Assembly (NCBI GenBank): GCA_913063265.1
Contig: CAJXZG010000013.1
Coordinates: forward strand, 1-64,000
DNA from: an uncultured Prolixibacteraceae bacterium
Lineage (GTDB): Bacteria; Bacteroidota; Bacteroidia; Bacteroidales; Prolixibacteraceae
Direction of reading: 5' to 3'
Length of the DNA stretch: 64,000 nucleotides
The translations under genes and the position numbers were made by a program. Below, piece by piece: positions 16,088 through 26,162 of the stretch (positions within the stretch are counted from its first letter, which is position 1; each line of letters begins with the position of its first letter). The notes under the pieces are model-generated. The model was not told the origin of the DNA. It searched no databases and worked only from the letters and a program-made list of their open reading frames with translations.

Positions 16088-18475
16088 CTATTCGAAATTA
16101 TTCAGTGAAAAAGTATATTTCTCCCCCCGGGTAGTTAGCTGAGAAATAAGCTTGTTATTGTATCTGACATTTAACTGATTTCCCAATAGTGAAATAATTT
16201 CAGTTGATACTAATTTTCCTTCTTCCCAGCTAATCGAAATTTCAAATCCGCCCCGGGTTTTTAATCCTGTTACTTTTCCAGATGAAAGCGCAGAAGGAAG
16301 TGCAGGTAAAACATCGATATAAAAATTCCCTTCTTCATCGCGCAAATGGGACTGTAGTATCATTTCAGTGATCCCGGAAGTTGCTCCAAAGTTACCGTCT
16401 ATTTGAAACGGTGGATGGGCATCAAACAAATTAAAATACAGCCCTCCGCGATCTTTATAATCCGTTTCTTCACTAATCGAAGGAACCATAAGATTCTTAA
16501 GTAGAAGAAATGCGTGATCTCCATCAAGCAATCTGGCCCAGAAATTAATTTTCCACGCCCGGGACCAGCCTGTACCGCCATCACCCCGATGAGAGAGCGT
16601 TACTTTACAGGCTTCTGCCAGTTCAGGGGTAGTTAGAGGATGAATCTCACTTCCCGGATGTAATCCCCACAAATGCGAAACATGTCGGTGTTGGTTTTCA
16701 GGATCATCTTTATCAACAATCCATTCCTGCAACTGACCATGTCTTCCAATTTGATTAGGTGCTATTTTTGACCGTATTTCTGTTAATTCCTTAACCAACT
16801 CAGCGTCGACATCCAATATTTCAGCCGCCTCGATAGTATTGGAAAATAATTCTCTGATAATCTGGTGATCCATAGTTGGGGCCATAACCAATCCTCCCAG
16901 TTCAGGACTGTTACTTGGACCACTAACCAACCAATTCCTATTTTTGGGATACGGAACCAGGTAGTCTGCAAAAAATATTGAAGCTCCTTTTAATACCGGG
17001 TAAGCTTTGTTTTTTAAATACTCTTTGTTACCTGTAAACTGATAGTGCCACCATAAATGTTGACTTAACCATGCACCCCCTGTAGGCCAGATTCCGTGAT
17101 TTGCATTGTTAATTGGTGCAGCTCCCCGCCAGATATCTGTATTGTGATGAGTTACCCATCCCTGCAGATTATAATGTTCTTTTGCTGTACTTTGACCGCT
17201 TACTGACAAATCTTCAACCATTCGAATCAAAGGATCTGTTAACTCTGAAAGATTTGTAATTTCTGCAAGCCAGTAATTCATCTCAGTATTTATGTTTATG
17301 GTGTATTTACTATCCCAGGGAGGAGCAAGCTTATCATTCCAGATTCCTTGCAAATTGGCGGGCTGTGTTCCAATTCGGGATGAGGAAATCAATAAATATC
17401 TTCCATATTGAAATAACAAAGACACAAGGCTTGGATCTTCATCCTGTTTAAATGAAATTAATCGTTCATTGGTTGGCCGGTTTGATATTTCTGAACTTCC
17501 AAGCTTCAAATTAATACGTTTAAACAATTTCATATAATCAGCAATATGCCTGGCTTTTATTGTTTCATACTTTTTGCTATCCAGTTTTGCAAGATAGTTT
17601 TCACAGTTTTCTGCCGGATTGCCATTGGTATTGTTATAATTAATAAAACTTGTGGAAGCAACTACATGAAAATTTATTCTGTTTGCTTTTTGTACTTCGA
17701 TAGAATTGACATTACTTATCAGTTCCCCTCCTTCATTAACGACCTTTATCCTTGCTTCAAAAGTTAATGTGCTTTTTGGATAAGGCTTTCCATCTCTGCC
17801 TAATTCCTTGGGATAATTGTTTGCTTTACCTTTTAGAATAATTTCATCGCCAACCACTGTTACGGTATAATTTTCATGTGGCGATTCAAAGCTTATAATC
17901 GTATTGAGTTTTCGTTTTTTAGAAGATTGGAGGTTGATAAAAATTGCCTGGTCAGGATTCGATGCAAAAACTTCGCGTTTATATTTTACCCCATCAACTT
18001 CATATTGTACACTTGAAATTGCATTCTCCAAATCGAGGTTTCGTTTATAATTTTGAACGTTCCCGTGCCCCGGAAAATCTAATATTATATTTCCAAAGGG
18101 AAGATAACATTGCTGCCCAAATGGCTGTGACATAAACTGCTCATTACCCAGCTTATGTGCTTCGTCTTGTTTTCCCTGCCATAATAATTGACGAATTTTG
18201 TTAAGATAACGATATGCGCCAGGATTTGCATAATCATGCGGCTGACCTGACCACAAGGTTTCCTCATTAAATTGTATAAATTCTTTTTCTGTTCCTCCGT
18301 AAATCATCGCTCCCATTCGACCGTTACCAACCGGTAATGCTTCAGTCCAGTTTTCCGCGGGTTGATTATACCATAAATTTAATGATGGATCGGAAAGTTT
18401 TATGGAAGTTTCTGTATTACATGCTACCAGCACAATTAACACAGATAAAAAAATGGTTTGAATAGTTTTATTCAT
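16088..18475 (-). CDS. GH95 family alpha-L-fucosidase-like lipoprotein
   Basis: A 795-residue glycoside hydrolase of family GH95, which includes inverting alpha-1,2-L-fucosidases and alpha-L-galactosidases. It has a lipoprotein signal ending in LVAC, an N-terminal beta domain (GNGRMGAMIYGG and NEETLWSG signatures) and an (alpha/alpha)6 barrel. Residues matching the AfcA catalytic set are N394 and N396 in NINTEMNYW, E525 in SNSPELGG and D693 in QIDGNFGATSG. It is likely anchored in the periplasm or on the surface. The upstream nitrilase ends 5 bases before its start, so the two are co-transcribed. Confidence 0.92.
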   Translation of the reverse strand: MNKTIQTIFLSVLIVLVACNTETSIKLSDPSLNLWYNQPAENWTEALPVGNGRMGAMIYGGTEKEFIQFNEETLWSGQPHDYANPGAYRYLNKIRQLLWQGKQDEAHKLGNEQFMSQPFGQQCYLPFGNIILDFPGHGNVQNYKRNLDLENAISSVQYEVDGVKYKREVFASNPDQAIFINLQSSKKRKLNTIISFESPHENYTVTVVGDEIILKGKANNYPKELGRDGKPYPKSTLTFEARIKVVNEGGELISNVNSIEVQKANRINFHVVASTSFINYNNTNGNPAENCENYLAKLDSKKYETIKARHIADYMKLFKRINLKLGSSEISNRPTNERLISFKQDEDPSLVSLLFQYGRYLLISSSRIGTQPANLQGIWNDKLAPPWDSKYTININTEMNYWLAEITNLSELTDPLIRMVEDLSVSGQSTAKEHYNLQGWVTHHNTDIWRGAAPINNANHGIWPTGGAWLSQHLWWHYQFTGNKEYLKNKAYPVLKGASIFFADYLVPYPKNRNWLVSGPSNSPELGGLVMAPTMDHQIIRELFSNTIEAAEILDVDAELVKELTEIRSKIAPNQIGRHGQLQEWIVDKDDPENQHRHVSHLWGLHPGSEIHPLTTPELAEACKVTLSHRGDGGTGWSRAWKINFWARLLDGDHAFLLLKNLMVPSISEETDYKDRGGLYFNLFDAHPPFQIDGNFGATSGITEMILQSHLRDEEGNFYIDVLPALPSALSSGKVTGLKTRGGFEISISWEEGKLVSTEIISLLGNQLNVRYNNKLISQLTTRGEKYTFSLNNFE

Positions 18476-18480
18476 AAGAT

Positions 18481-19380
18481 TTAGTTTTTTAAAGTATTCC
18501 AGTATTTATGCCATGTAGTTCCCTGCCCCGGCCTTTTCACAAGATTGATTTGTTGGTAAACAATGGTATCAGCATTTACACCATGAGGTAAAACAAACAG
18601 TTTTTCTCCTCCATTTTCCATCAACATCGAATTCCCTATACAATCCCAGTTTTCCCAGGGTCCGTCAATTATTGTGCCTACATTACTTACAGCCGCAATG
18701 TTCAGATTAAACTCCCTGCAAACTGTTTTAAACGCTTTTTCCCACATTCCGCCATAAGGTTCTTTTTCGTTGTCAAAATCCGGAGGAACAGCCCATGCTG
18801 ATGGAAGCAAAATCAGACCGGCTCCTAAATAACCCATCGACCGGGGAAGTATGTAATCTTTTGAGCTTGCATCTGCACAAATTAAAACTCCAATTCTGCC
18901 AAACTCGGTATCGCAAACATTTATTATTTCACCCAGAGCGTAAAGATCGTGGGCAATATCAAGTTCATTTATTTTACGATGTTTTAAGATCAATTCGCCT
19001 TGCCTGTTTATCAGAACCGCAGAATTATATCTGCGTTCTCCTTCTTTTTCAATTATACCGGCACAAACATAAATATTGTTTTTTTGAGCTGCTTTTGCAA
19101 GAATTTGAAAAGTAGATCCTCCGGGAATTTCGCCGGCTTTAGTATGGGCAGAAGAGTGCGTCCAGCCCAAATCCATGGCTTCAGGGAGTAAAACAATATC
19201 TGCATTATTTTTGGATGCTTCTTCAATTATTTCTGCAGCCCGATGCAGGTTATTTTCTAATTCTCCGCCCTCTACAAGCATTTGCGCCATGGCAAGTTTG
19301 AGGGTGTTTTTTGTTTGCGATATAGCTAAAAAGTTGCTAAAAAGATATACAAAAAGGATAATGAACTTCAAGGATTTCAT
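18481..19380 (-). CDS. Exported carbon-nitrogen hydrolase (nitrilase superfamily)
   Basis: A 299-residue amidase/nitrilase-fold enzyme with a signal peptide (MKSLKFIILFVYLFSNFLAISQ). The Glu-Lys-Cys triad is E67 (LLPEAMDLGW), K136 (HRKINE) and C168 (VLICADASS). It probably hydrolyses an amide outside the cytoplasm, perhaps an N-acyl or amide substituent on a glycan, because it sits directly upstream of a GH95 gene in one operon. The substrate is inferred only from context. Confidence 0.87.
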   Translation of the reverse strand: MKSLKFIILFVYLFSNFLAISQTKNTLKLAMAQMLVEGGELENNLHRAAEIIEEASKNNADIVLLPEAMDLGWTHSSAHTKAGEIPGGSTFQILAKAAQKNNIYVCAGIIEKEGERRYNSAVLINRQGELILKHRKINELDIAHDLYALGEIINVCDTEFGRIGVLICADASSKDYILPRSMGYLGAGLILLPSAWAVPPDFDNEKEPYGGMWEKAFKTVCREFNLNIAAVSNVGTIIDGPWENWDCIGNSMLMENGGEKLFVLPHGVNADTIVYQQINLVKRPGQGTTWHKYWNTLKN

Positions 19381-19463
19381 GGTTTATCAAAAGTTAAATT
19401 GCAATAAGCTTAAAGATAACCAGTTTTCCTGAACCTTTTTGTATTGAAATATTTTTATTTGTC

Positions 19464-20867
19464 TTATTCCAGTTTAGGAAGAAGTTTTACTATTGTTCCG
19501 GGATTATTTAAAACCACATATATGGCACCGTCGGGTCCTGTCATAACATCTCTAACCCGGCCTTGTCCTTTAAAAATCACCTCATCGTGCATAACGCGGT
19601 CTTTTTCGATATTAAGCAAACGAACTTCCTCGTATTTCAGAGCACCGACCAAAAGTTTATTTTTCCATTTAGGGAATAAATCACCTGTGTAAAAATCGAG
19701 TCCACAAACTGCTATTGAGGGAGTCCAGTACAGGTTAGGTTGTTCCATTCCTTCTCTTCTTTTTTCTTCGGTAATTATGGTACCATTATAGTTTTTGCCA
19801 TACGTTATGGTTTCCCATCCATAGTTTTTCCCCGCTTGAATAAGATTTAATTCATCGCCACCCATTGGTCCATGTTCCGTTGCCCAAACCTGGCCGGTTT
19901 CAGGGTGAATTGCCATTCCCTGAATATTTCTGTTTCCCAGCGTATACAAAGATTCCATTGCCTTTGGATCATCTAAATATGGATTGTCGTCGGGAATTGA
20001 ACCATCCTTATGAATACGATGAACTTTTCCATTTGGCAATGAAACATCCTGAGCCTGGTATCCTGCACCCCTGTCACCAATGGCGAAATATAAATATCCA
20101 TCCGGATCGAAAACTATTCTGCAACCATAATGGTGCCTTGTTGTTCGATATGTTTCGTGAGGTGCTTCGAACAATGTTTGTTCATTTGTCCATGTATTGT
20201 TTTCTATTTTGCCTCGAACTATTTTTGTCATTGCAGGCGTTCTGTCTTCCCCGTTTTTAAGTTCATGACTAAATGCCAAATAGATCCAACCATTATCCTT
20301 AAAGTCAGGGTCAACTGCGACATCCAGTAATCCTCCCTGCCCGGCATATAAAACTTTTGGGATATCTTTCACCGGTTCAGTTTGCAGTTTTCCTTTTTGG
20401 ACCACTCTCAGTCTTCCTGGTTTTTCTGTGATTAAAGCGGTTGTGGGATCAAGAAAATCAATGGACCAGGGCTCATCCAGACCTTCGGCAAAAACCTCGA
20501 TATTCATTTTATAATCCAGAGCTTCGGCCTCTTTTACAAGATCAGGTTTTACTGCTCCCGCACTTTTCTCGGCTTCATCCATGTATTTCAAAATTGACCT
20601 AATATCATTATCCGAAAGAGCGGCTTCAAAAGAAGGCATTCCAAGATGTGTAATCCCAAATTTTATGTTTCTGAATTTATAATTATTGGAAGCTCCGTAT
20701 TGCCAGATCCCATCTATCAAACTCCCGCTGTTACCTCCATTTAGATCAGCGCCGTGACAGGTTGCACAATATTGCTGATAAAGCTCAGGACCATTGTTTT
20801 GCGCATTTGAACATGAAGATATTCCGGCCAAGAGTAAAATAATAAAAAGACTTTTGATAGTTTGCAT
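19464..20867 (-). CDS. PQQ-dependent sugar dehydrogenase with N-terminal cytochrome c
   Basis: A 467-residue lipoprotein (signal ending GISSC). Residues about 25-100 form a c-type cytochrome with heme motif CATCH (C34, C37, H38) and probable axial M77 in HLGMPSF. Residues about 120-467 form a six-bladed propeller of the glucose/sorbosone dehydrogenase family (AEGLDEPWSIDFLD, GGLLDVAVDPDF, ATEHGPMGGDELN). It would oxidise a sugar in the periplasm and pass electrons through its own heme. PQQ must come from elsewhere, since no pqq genes are present here. Confidence 0.9.
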   Translation of the reverse strand: MQTIKSLFIILLLAGISSCSNAQNNGPELYQQYCATCHGADLNGGNSGSLIDGIWQYGASNNYKFRNIKFGITHLGMPSFEAALSDNDIRSILKYMDEAEKSAGAVKPDLVKEAEALDYKMNIEVFAEGLDEPWSIDFLDPTTALITEKPGRLRVVQKGKLQTEPVKDIPKVLYAGQGGLLDVAVDPDFKDNGWIYLAFSHELKNGEDRTPAMTKIVRGKIENNTWTNEQTLFEAPHETYRTTRHHYGCRIVFDPDGYLYFAIGDRGAGYQAQDVSLPNGKVHRIHKDGSIPDDNPYLDDPKAMESLYTLGNRNIQGMAIHPETGQVWATEHGPMGGDELNLIQAGKNYGWETITYGKNYNGTIITEEKRREGMEQPNLYWTPSIAVCGLDFYTGDLFPKWKNKLLVGALKYEEVRLLNIEKDRVMHDEVIFKGQGRVRDVMTGPDGAIYVVLNNPGTIVKLLPKLE

Positions 20868-20998
20868 TTTGATGAATTTTTGCTGATTAAGTATGTATCA
20901 ATTAATATACAAAAAATCATCCTAATTGTTTACCAACTTAGGTTTTAATAACCATTATCAGTAATCAATTCTAAATAGATTTGTTGCTTTTCTTTTGC

Positions 20999-23512
20999 TC
21001 AGTTTATTTGAACTTTCCCTGATTCAATTACTGCATTGTCTTCTTTTAAAGCAACTACCAGTATGCCGGAATAAAAATTTTCCAGATCAATCTCGACTGT
21101 TTTTTGTTGGACACTTTTTTGTTCCCAAACTTTTTGACCAAGTAGATTTCTGATTTCCAGGTCATAATTGCGACTTGTTTTTTGAGGAATTTCTACAGAA
21201 AAACTACCGGAATTTGGATTTGGATAAATCTTCATCTTTTGATTGGGAAGCGCTTGTGCTTTTTCTGAAGTTGTATTTTCAAGAACTACATACATGGCAT
21301 TTTCGGGAAGTCCAACTTGAATACCTTCGCCGGTTTTTACAATTTCAACATCTGCTTTTGCATAACCTGCAGCATCGAGCAAAGTTGCCTTGTTAATACT
21401 TCCGTTTTTTATGGTCAGTTTAATTTCTGTGTTGGCACATTTCCATGGCATTTTACCGGTATTGGTAATTTTGAAACCAGAAACTGTTTTGTCGTTTAAT
21501 TTGAATTCAGCCGGAGTTTCGGCCCAGTTGCTTGGTCTGTAAACTGTACCTACCTGAATCAAAACTTTTGAGGATTTTTCAATTTCATTGTCATCCATCG
21601 AAACCACATTAATATTGGCATAATCATTTGTACTTTCAACAGTTACAGTGCTTAATTCAATAATCCCTTTTTTTGAAACAAAACCTGCAACTCCCTGTGC
21701 CAAGGGAGCATCGACAGTACAAATGCCGTTTTTGTAATCCCAAACTATTTGATTGGTGCTTGCTGTAATTTGTTTGTCGGAGTAATTAATCAGGTTCTCT
21801 AAATCTTCAGATACTATAGAATTGGCTGAATTTCCGTCATATACAACTTCCACTTTCCCTGTTAAATGGGCCAATGGGGAAATTTTAGTTTGTGTTGATG
21901 GATTGATATTATCATAACTGTCACGATTGGGATCAAAACTATTCTCTTCGCTGATGAGCGGCATCTTTAATCCAAAAACGTCATTAACCGGCCTTTCTTC
22001 TTGAACCATGGTTTCAGCCGGTGCGATCATTCCCTTTCGATACTGCAAAGCGTTAGCCGGAAACATGGCCATTTGCCCCGGTGTAGAAATAGTCCATCGA
22101 AATAAAGGATGTTGCCCTCCGGAAAGATTGGCCCATGTATGATACGGATTTTTGTCGTACGAAGAAGATGACGGGCTAAACCAATAATAGGAATCAACAC
22201 CGGTAAGCGACATAAAAGCAGAAATCAGAAATGGCCCTTCAGCCTGATATTTATTCGGCAGGTTCCAGGCACTTTCAGTAATCAGCATTGGATGACCTTT
22301 AACCTGTTTAATGTTGATTGGCAGTTTATGAGGTTCAAACATAACAGAGTTTCCAACATAATAATGACCGGGATCTATTCGCCATCCTGAATTCTCACCG
22401 ATGTGGCCGGGGTCGAGGTATCGGTTTACAGCCAGGACTTCACAAGTCGTATTGGTGTATCGCTCCGCATCAAAAAGCAAATTGGCATCGGCTGTTTTCC
22501 AGTTGTTGGCATTGATTAACTGTTTACACCCCAAAGTATTTCGATAATAGTCATGTATCTCAGCATAAAAATCATGTTGAATATCTCCAAAGAACCTCAT
22601 TTGATCCCTCAACCTGTTGAGTTTTCCTCCACCTTGTTTTTGAGTAGCCTCCCATATATGATAAATTCCTACTTCTCCTATATTAAAATTGTCTTTTGGA
22701 TTAGATGCATAACTCCATGCTACCCTTGCTTTATCTATGGTTTCATATTTTTCGATTACCCAGTTGTAAAACTTTTGTCTGACTATTTTTTCCAATTCGG
22801 GTTTTATTCCTCCGATGGTCCAGAAAAATACTCCGTCTTCATTTTTGATTTGAATTAAACCTACCGCAGGATCGTCTTTTAATGCAATACCTGTAAACGG
22901 GTTAGTTTCGGTATATAAATACTTTACCCAGTTTTTATAGGCATTTTTTAAGGTGTCGGTAAAATACATCACTTCCCATAAATCATCACCATCCGAATAT
23001 CCCGGGATTCCCCAGTCACTTATTTTAGGTTGACCCATGTGCCCGTTGTGTGCCCAGAATGGGGATATTGTGGAATAAATTCCTTCTTTTTTCATTGCAG
23101 CTACCATCCTCCAAATAGCCCTCACATCCTCTTTATCCACATCATTAATATCTGATCCGGTAGGATTTATGCTTCCATGATAACGAATCATATTTACTCC
23201 CAGTTTTGCCAGGAATTTTGCATATTTCGCCAATTCGGCATCATTCATGTTTTTTGTTCCATCACCACCATTAATACTCCAGAAACGCACAGGTTCTCCG
23301 GTTTCGTTTACAAATGAATTTCCATCTTCAGACAATTGTATAAACCCGTTTTCACCGGCAACATCTTCATTTAGATATCTTAAATCGAGCAAAGCTTTAT
23401 CAGTAAAATTATCTCCGGGATAAGTAAAACTCCAGCCGTCCTTTGGGTTTTGAGCAACGGTAATAGAAATAACAAATAACAGGGTTCCCAGGATTGTAAA
23501 TCTCAATTTCAT
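20999..23512 (-). CDS. Secreted clan GH-A glycoside hydrolase with T9SS sorting domain
   Basis: An 837-residue protein with a signal peptide (ends VAQ). It has a TIM barrel of clan GH-A over residues about 50-480, with putative acid/base Glu in QIKNEDGVFFW and nucleophile Glu in MLITESAWN. A beta-rich region follows, and then a T9SS type A sorting domain (MKIYPNPNSGSFSVEI). It resembles cellulase-like GH5 or agarase-like enzymes, but I cannot place the CAZy family. The epimerase gene ends 6 bases upstream of its start, so both share a transcript. Confidence 0.82.
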   Translation of the reverse strand: MKLRFTILGTLLFVISITVAQNPKDGWSFTYPGDNFTDKALLDLRYLNEDVAGENGFIQLSEDGNSFVNETGEPVRFWSINGGDGTKNMNDAELAKYAKFLAKLGVNMIRYHGSINPTGSDINDVDKEDVRAIWRMVAAMKKEGIYSTISPFWAHNGHMGQPKISDWGIPGYSDGDDLWEVMYFTDTLKNAYKNWVKYLYTETNPFTGIALKDDPAVGLIQIKNEDGVFFWTIGGIKPELEKIVRQKFYNWVIEKYETIDKARVAWSYASNPKDNFNIGEVGIYHIWEATQKQGGGKLNRLRDQMRFFGDIQHDFYAEIHDYYRNTLGCKQLINANNWKTADANLLFDAERYTNTTCEVLAVNRYLDPGHIGENSGWRIDPGHYYVGNSVMFEPHKLPINIKQVKGHPMLITESAWNLPNKYQAEGPFLISAFMSLTGVDSYYWFSPSSSSYDKNPYHTWANLSGGQHPLFRWTISTPGQMAMFPANALQYRKGMIAPAETMVQEERPVNDVFGLKMPLISEENSFDPNRDSYDNINPSTQTKISPLAHLTGKVEVVYDGNSANSIVSEDLENLINYSDKQITASTNQIVWDYKNGICTVDAPLAQGVAGFVSKKGIIELSTVTVESTNDYANINVVSMDDNEIEKSSKVLIQVGTVYRPSNWAETPAEFKLNDKTVSGFKITNTGKMPWKCANTEIKLTIKNGSINKATLLDAAGYAKADVEIVKTGEGIQVGLPENAMYVVLENTTSEKAQALPNQKMKIYPNPNSGSFSVEIPQKTSRNYDLEIRNLLGQKVWEQKSVQQKTVEIDLENFYSGILVVALKEDNAVIESGKVQIN

Positions 23513-23518
23513 AATATT

Positions 23519-24556
23519 TTATTTTTTATAGTATCGAATGGTATTTTCTACTGCAGTTTGTGTTGAATATTTTGGTTTCCACCCAAAATCGTTTTCTGCC
23601 TTTTTTGAATTGAAAGTAAAATCATGGCATGTGTATATTACCGCAAATCTGCTAAATTTTGGATTGTACTTTTTTATTGGTGAAACCATCCATGCAATTG
23701 CCTCTGAAATAGCACCCATGGAATAGGCAATCCACTTTGGAATCCAAAGATTTTTTGGGAATATTTTATAACCTGCACCAGCCACAATTTGATCAAAAAA
23801 AGTAAAGAAATTAGAGCCCGGGCCATCGGTAATCAAATAAGCGTTCCCAAATACCTTTTTATTGTTTTTGATCAATGCATTAGCTGCTAAAATATGTGCA
23901 TAAGCCATATTTCCTACATAAACGTGCTGGCATTTAGATTTACCATTTCCAAGGCGTACATAAAATCCACTTTTTGCCATATTAATTAATGAACCGATAT
24001 GATACGGATCTTCTTCACCATAAATATCAGAAGGGCGAAGTATACAGGTTTTCAAGTTTTCACTCTGTGCATTTTTAACCAATTTTTCAGCCCTGATTTT
24101 ACTTTTGCAATAACTAGTCACGGGATTCTTCGGATAAGGTTGACTTTCGTCAATATCGACAAGTGGTTTCCCTGTAAAAACTGCATCCAGCGAACTGGTG
24201 TAAACCAGGTATTTTACCCCGTTTTTCAAACATGCATTTATTACATTCTCAGTACCTAAGGTATTGATGTCGATAACCACTGATTCCGGTTGAGTTCCCC
24301 AATCGATAATTGCTGCCGAATGAATAACCAAATCAATTCCTTTACATGCAATTTCCAAATCCCCGGGATTCCGGACATCTCCATGAAAGAATTTAATTTT
24401 ATCATCCTGAATACCGTTATAGGGCTGAATATCAAACACTCTTATTTCTGATACAGCTACGGGAGAGTCGTTTTCCAATAACTCTCTTACGATGTTTTTA
24501 CCCAAAAAACCGGAACCACCGGTAACTAAAACTTTATGCTGATTAATCTCTTGCAT
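23519..24556 (-). CDS. NAD-dependent epimerase / 3-beta-hydroxysteroid dehydrogenase-like protein
   Basis: A 345-residue extended SDR with Rossmann motif VTGGSGFLGKNIV (residues 11-23) and catalytic YCKSK. The LRPSDIYGEEDPYHIG segment and the C-terminal hydrophobic helix near 270-290 are typical of the 3-beta-HSD/isomerase family rather than sugar-nucleotide epimerases. It is transcribed together with the downstream GH-A gene but sits at the edge of the sulfotransferase/SDR cluster, and it could serve either. The substrate is probably a lipid alcohol or sterol-like compound; this is inference. Confidence 0.85.
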   Translation of the reverse strand: MQEINQHKVLVTGGSGFLGKNIVRELLENDSPVAVSEIRVFDIQPYNGIQDDKIKFFHGDVRNPGDLEIACKGIDLVIHSAAIIDWGTQPESVVIDINTLGTENVINACLKNGVKYLVYTSSLDAVFTGKPLVDIDESQPYPKNPVTSYCKSKIRAEKLVKNAQSENLKTCILRPSDIYGEEDPYHIGSLINMAKSGFYVRLGNGKSKCQHVYVGNMAYAHILAANALIKNNKKVFGNAYLITDGPGSNFFTFFDQIVAGAGYKIFPKNLWIPKWIAYSMGAISEAIAWMVSPIKKYNPKFSRFAVIYTCHDFTFNSKKAENDFGWKPKYSTQTAVENTIRYYKK

Positions 24557-24626
24557 TTACTTTAAAAGGTTTAGAAAATTCAGGATTTTAAAAATAATTA
24601 ATATTTTTAGTTGCACAACCAAAAGT

Positions 24627-25295
24627 ATGAGAAAGGAAATCTATTTGATAAAAGGAATTCCCAAAGAAAATTACCAACAGTTTTCGGAGCGAATCCTTGA
24701 TTTGACAAGCACTTTGAAAAGTGATACCATTGAAAAACTGAGTGTTACCTATACTACAAAATCACCTCCAAAAATATCCGTTATTCCCTTTAAAAAAGAG
24801 AAGATTGCAGCCATTTCGGTTTATTCAAAAAAAGGAAATGAATGTAATGCAATAAGAGATTCGGAAGGTTTTGCCGGAGCTTTTGAAGTAAAAGAAGCGT
24901 TGCCTGTTTCGTACCAAAAAGACTGGCCCGATAATATGCTAACGCCGGGAGCCTGTTTGCTGACCTTATTTCAGAAAAAAAAGAAAATCAGCTATGAAAC
25001 CTTTATTACTCGGTGGCACAACGGGCATACACCTTTATCGTTGAAAATTCACCCACTATGGCATTACAATAGAAATGTTGTTGAAAAGAAAATCACTGAA
25101 AACTCATTTGACTGGCACGGAATTGTGGAAGAGCACACTCGTACTTTTTCCGAACTGCTTAATCCTGCAAAGTTTTTTGGAAATCCTTTTACCATGTTTT
25201 ACAATATGATTCGAGTATATTTCGACACTCAATCTTTTCTGGATTATAAAACCATCGAAACTTACCTGGTTTCAGAAATGCATATCAAAAGTTAA
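24627..25295 (+). CDS. EthD-like (dimeric alpha-beta barrel) protein
   Basis: A 222-residue protein of uncertain function. The segment TRWHNGHTPLSLKIHPLWHYNRNVV matches the EthD/dimeric ferredoxin-like pattern, in which the Trp-His region lines the active site. A repeat of the fold may occupy the N-terminal half. The C-terminal 60 residues read like a second half barrel (IVEEHTRTFSELLN). It is divergent from the epimerase gene and convergent, by 4 bases, with the following SDR. The context suggests a part in lipid or polyketide-like metabolism. Confidence 0.65.
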   Translation: MRKEIYLIKGIPKENYQQFSERILDLTSTLKSDTIEKLSVTYTTKSPPKISVIPFKKEKIAAISVYSKKGNECNAIRDSEGFAGAFEVKEALPVSYQKDWPDNMLTPGACLLTLFQKKKKISYETFITRWHNGHTPLSLKIHPLWHYNRNVVEKKITENSFDWHGIVEEHTRTFSELLNPAKFFGNPFTMFYNMIRVYFDTQSFLDYKTIETYLVSEMHIKS

Positions 25296-26104
25296 TCCGG
25301 CAAATTATCAGAATACATTTTATGCATGGTTTTGTTGGCGAAAAATGAAGCCCATTTTCGTGGAAGTAATCTTGTCAGGATAAAATAATTTAACCGGTTT
25401 GAAAAACCCGGAATAAACAAAGCTCTGCTTCCCAGCTTATTTAATGCAAGTTTTGCCACCATAGCAGGTTCCTGAACTTGTGGTTTTATCAACCCGTATT
25501 TTGGTTTGGTTTTTAAATAAGCTTCAGTAGCGGTAGCTCCCGCAATGCAAGCCATTACATCTATATTGTAAGTTTTGAGTTCGTGGTTTAAAGATTCTGC
25601 CAGATTCCAGGCAAAAGCCTTGGTCGCTGCATAGGGCGCTATGTATTGCATACCCAAAAGTCCGGCCAGCGACGACATCAAAAGAATCCCGCCTGATTGT
25701 TTTTTTTCAATTAATCGTTTTGAAAAAGCATGTACCAGTTTTAACTGGATTCCGGTGTTAACAGCGATAAATTTGTCCAGTTCTTCAGAACTTAAATCCT
25801 GAAAATTTTTAATCCGGCTAAAGGCTGCGTTATAAATCAATAAACGGACATCCATTCCTTTGATTTCTTTCATAATTTGGTCAGTAGCATTTTTAACAGC
25901 CAAATCAACAAGCAATTTTTTAGTTTGAATTTTATACTCAAATTCCAGCTTTGTTGAAAGATTTTCCAAAGTTGCCTGTTCGATATCAATCAGAATAATG
26001 TTGAATCCCTGTTTGGCAAGTTCAAAAGAATAGGCTTCTCCCAACCCAATTGCAGCGCCCGCGACCAGTGCCCAACTTCCATATTTGCTTTTCAATTTTG
26101 TCAT
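25292..26104 (-). CDS. Short-chain dehydrogenase/reductase
   Basis: A 270-residue classical SDR with cofactor motif GAAIGLGEA (16-24), Ser144/145 and catalytic Y158-x3-K162 (YAATK). The C-terminal FIPGFSNRLNYFILTRLLPRKW segment resembles acyl-lipid-type SDRs (17-beta-HSD12/DltE-like). It overlaps the EthD-like gene end by 4 bases. It is divergent from the DUF1214 gene. Confidence 0.9.
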   Translation of the reverse strand: MTKLKSKYGSWALVAGAAIGLGEAYSFELAKQGFNIILIDIEQATLENLSTKLEFEYKIQTKKLLVDLAVKNATDQIMKEIKGMDVRLLIYNAAFSRIKNFQDLSSEELDKFIAVNTGIQLKLVHAFSKRLIEKKQSGGILLMSSLAGLLGMQYIAPYAATKAFAWNLAESLNHELKTYNIDVMACIAGATATEAYLKTKPKYGLIKPQVQEPAMVAKLALNKLGSRALFIPGFSNRLNYFILTRLLPRKWASFFANKTMHKMYSDNLPD

Positions 26105-26162
26105 TTGGTTTTAACATATAATTCATAAATTTACCCAAATCGAATTTAATACCATTTATTGG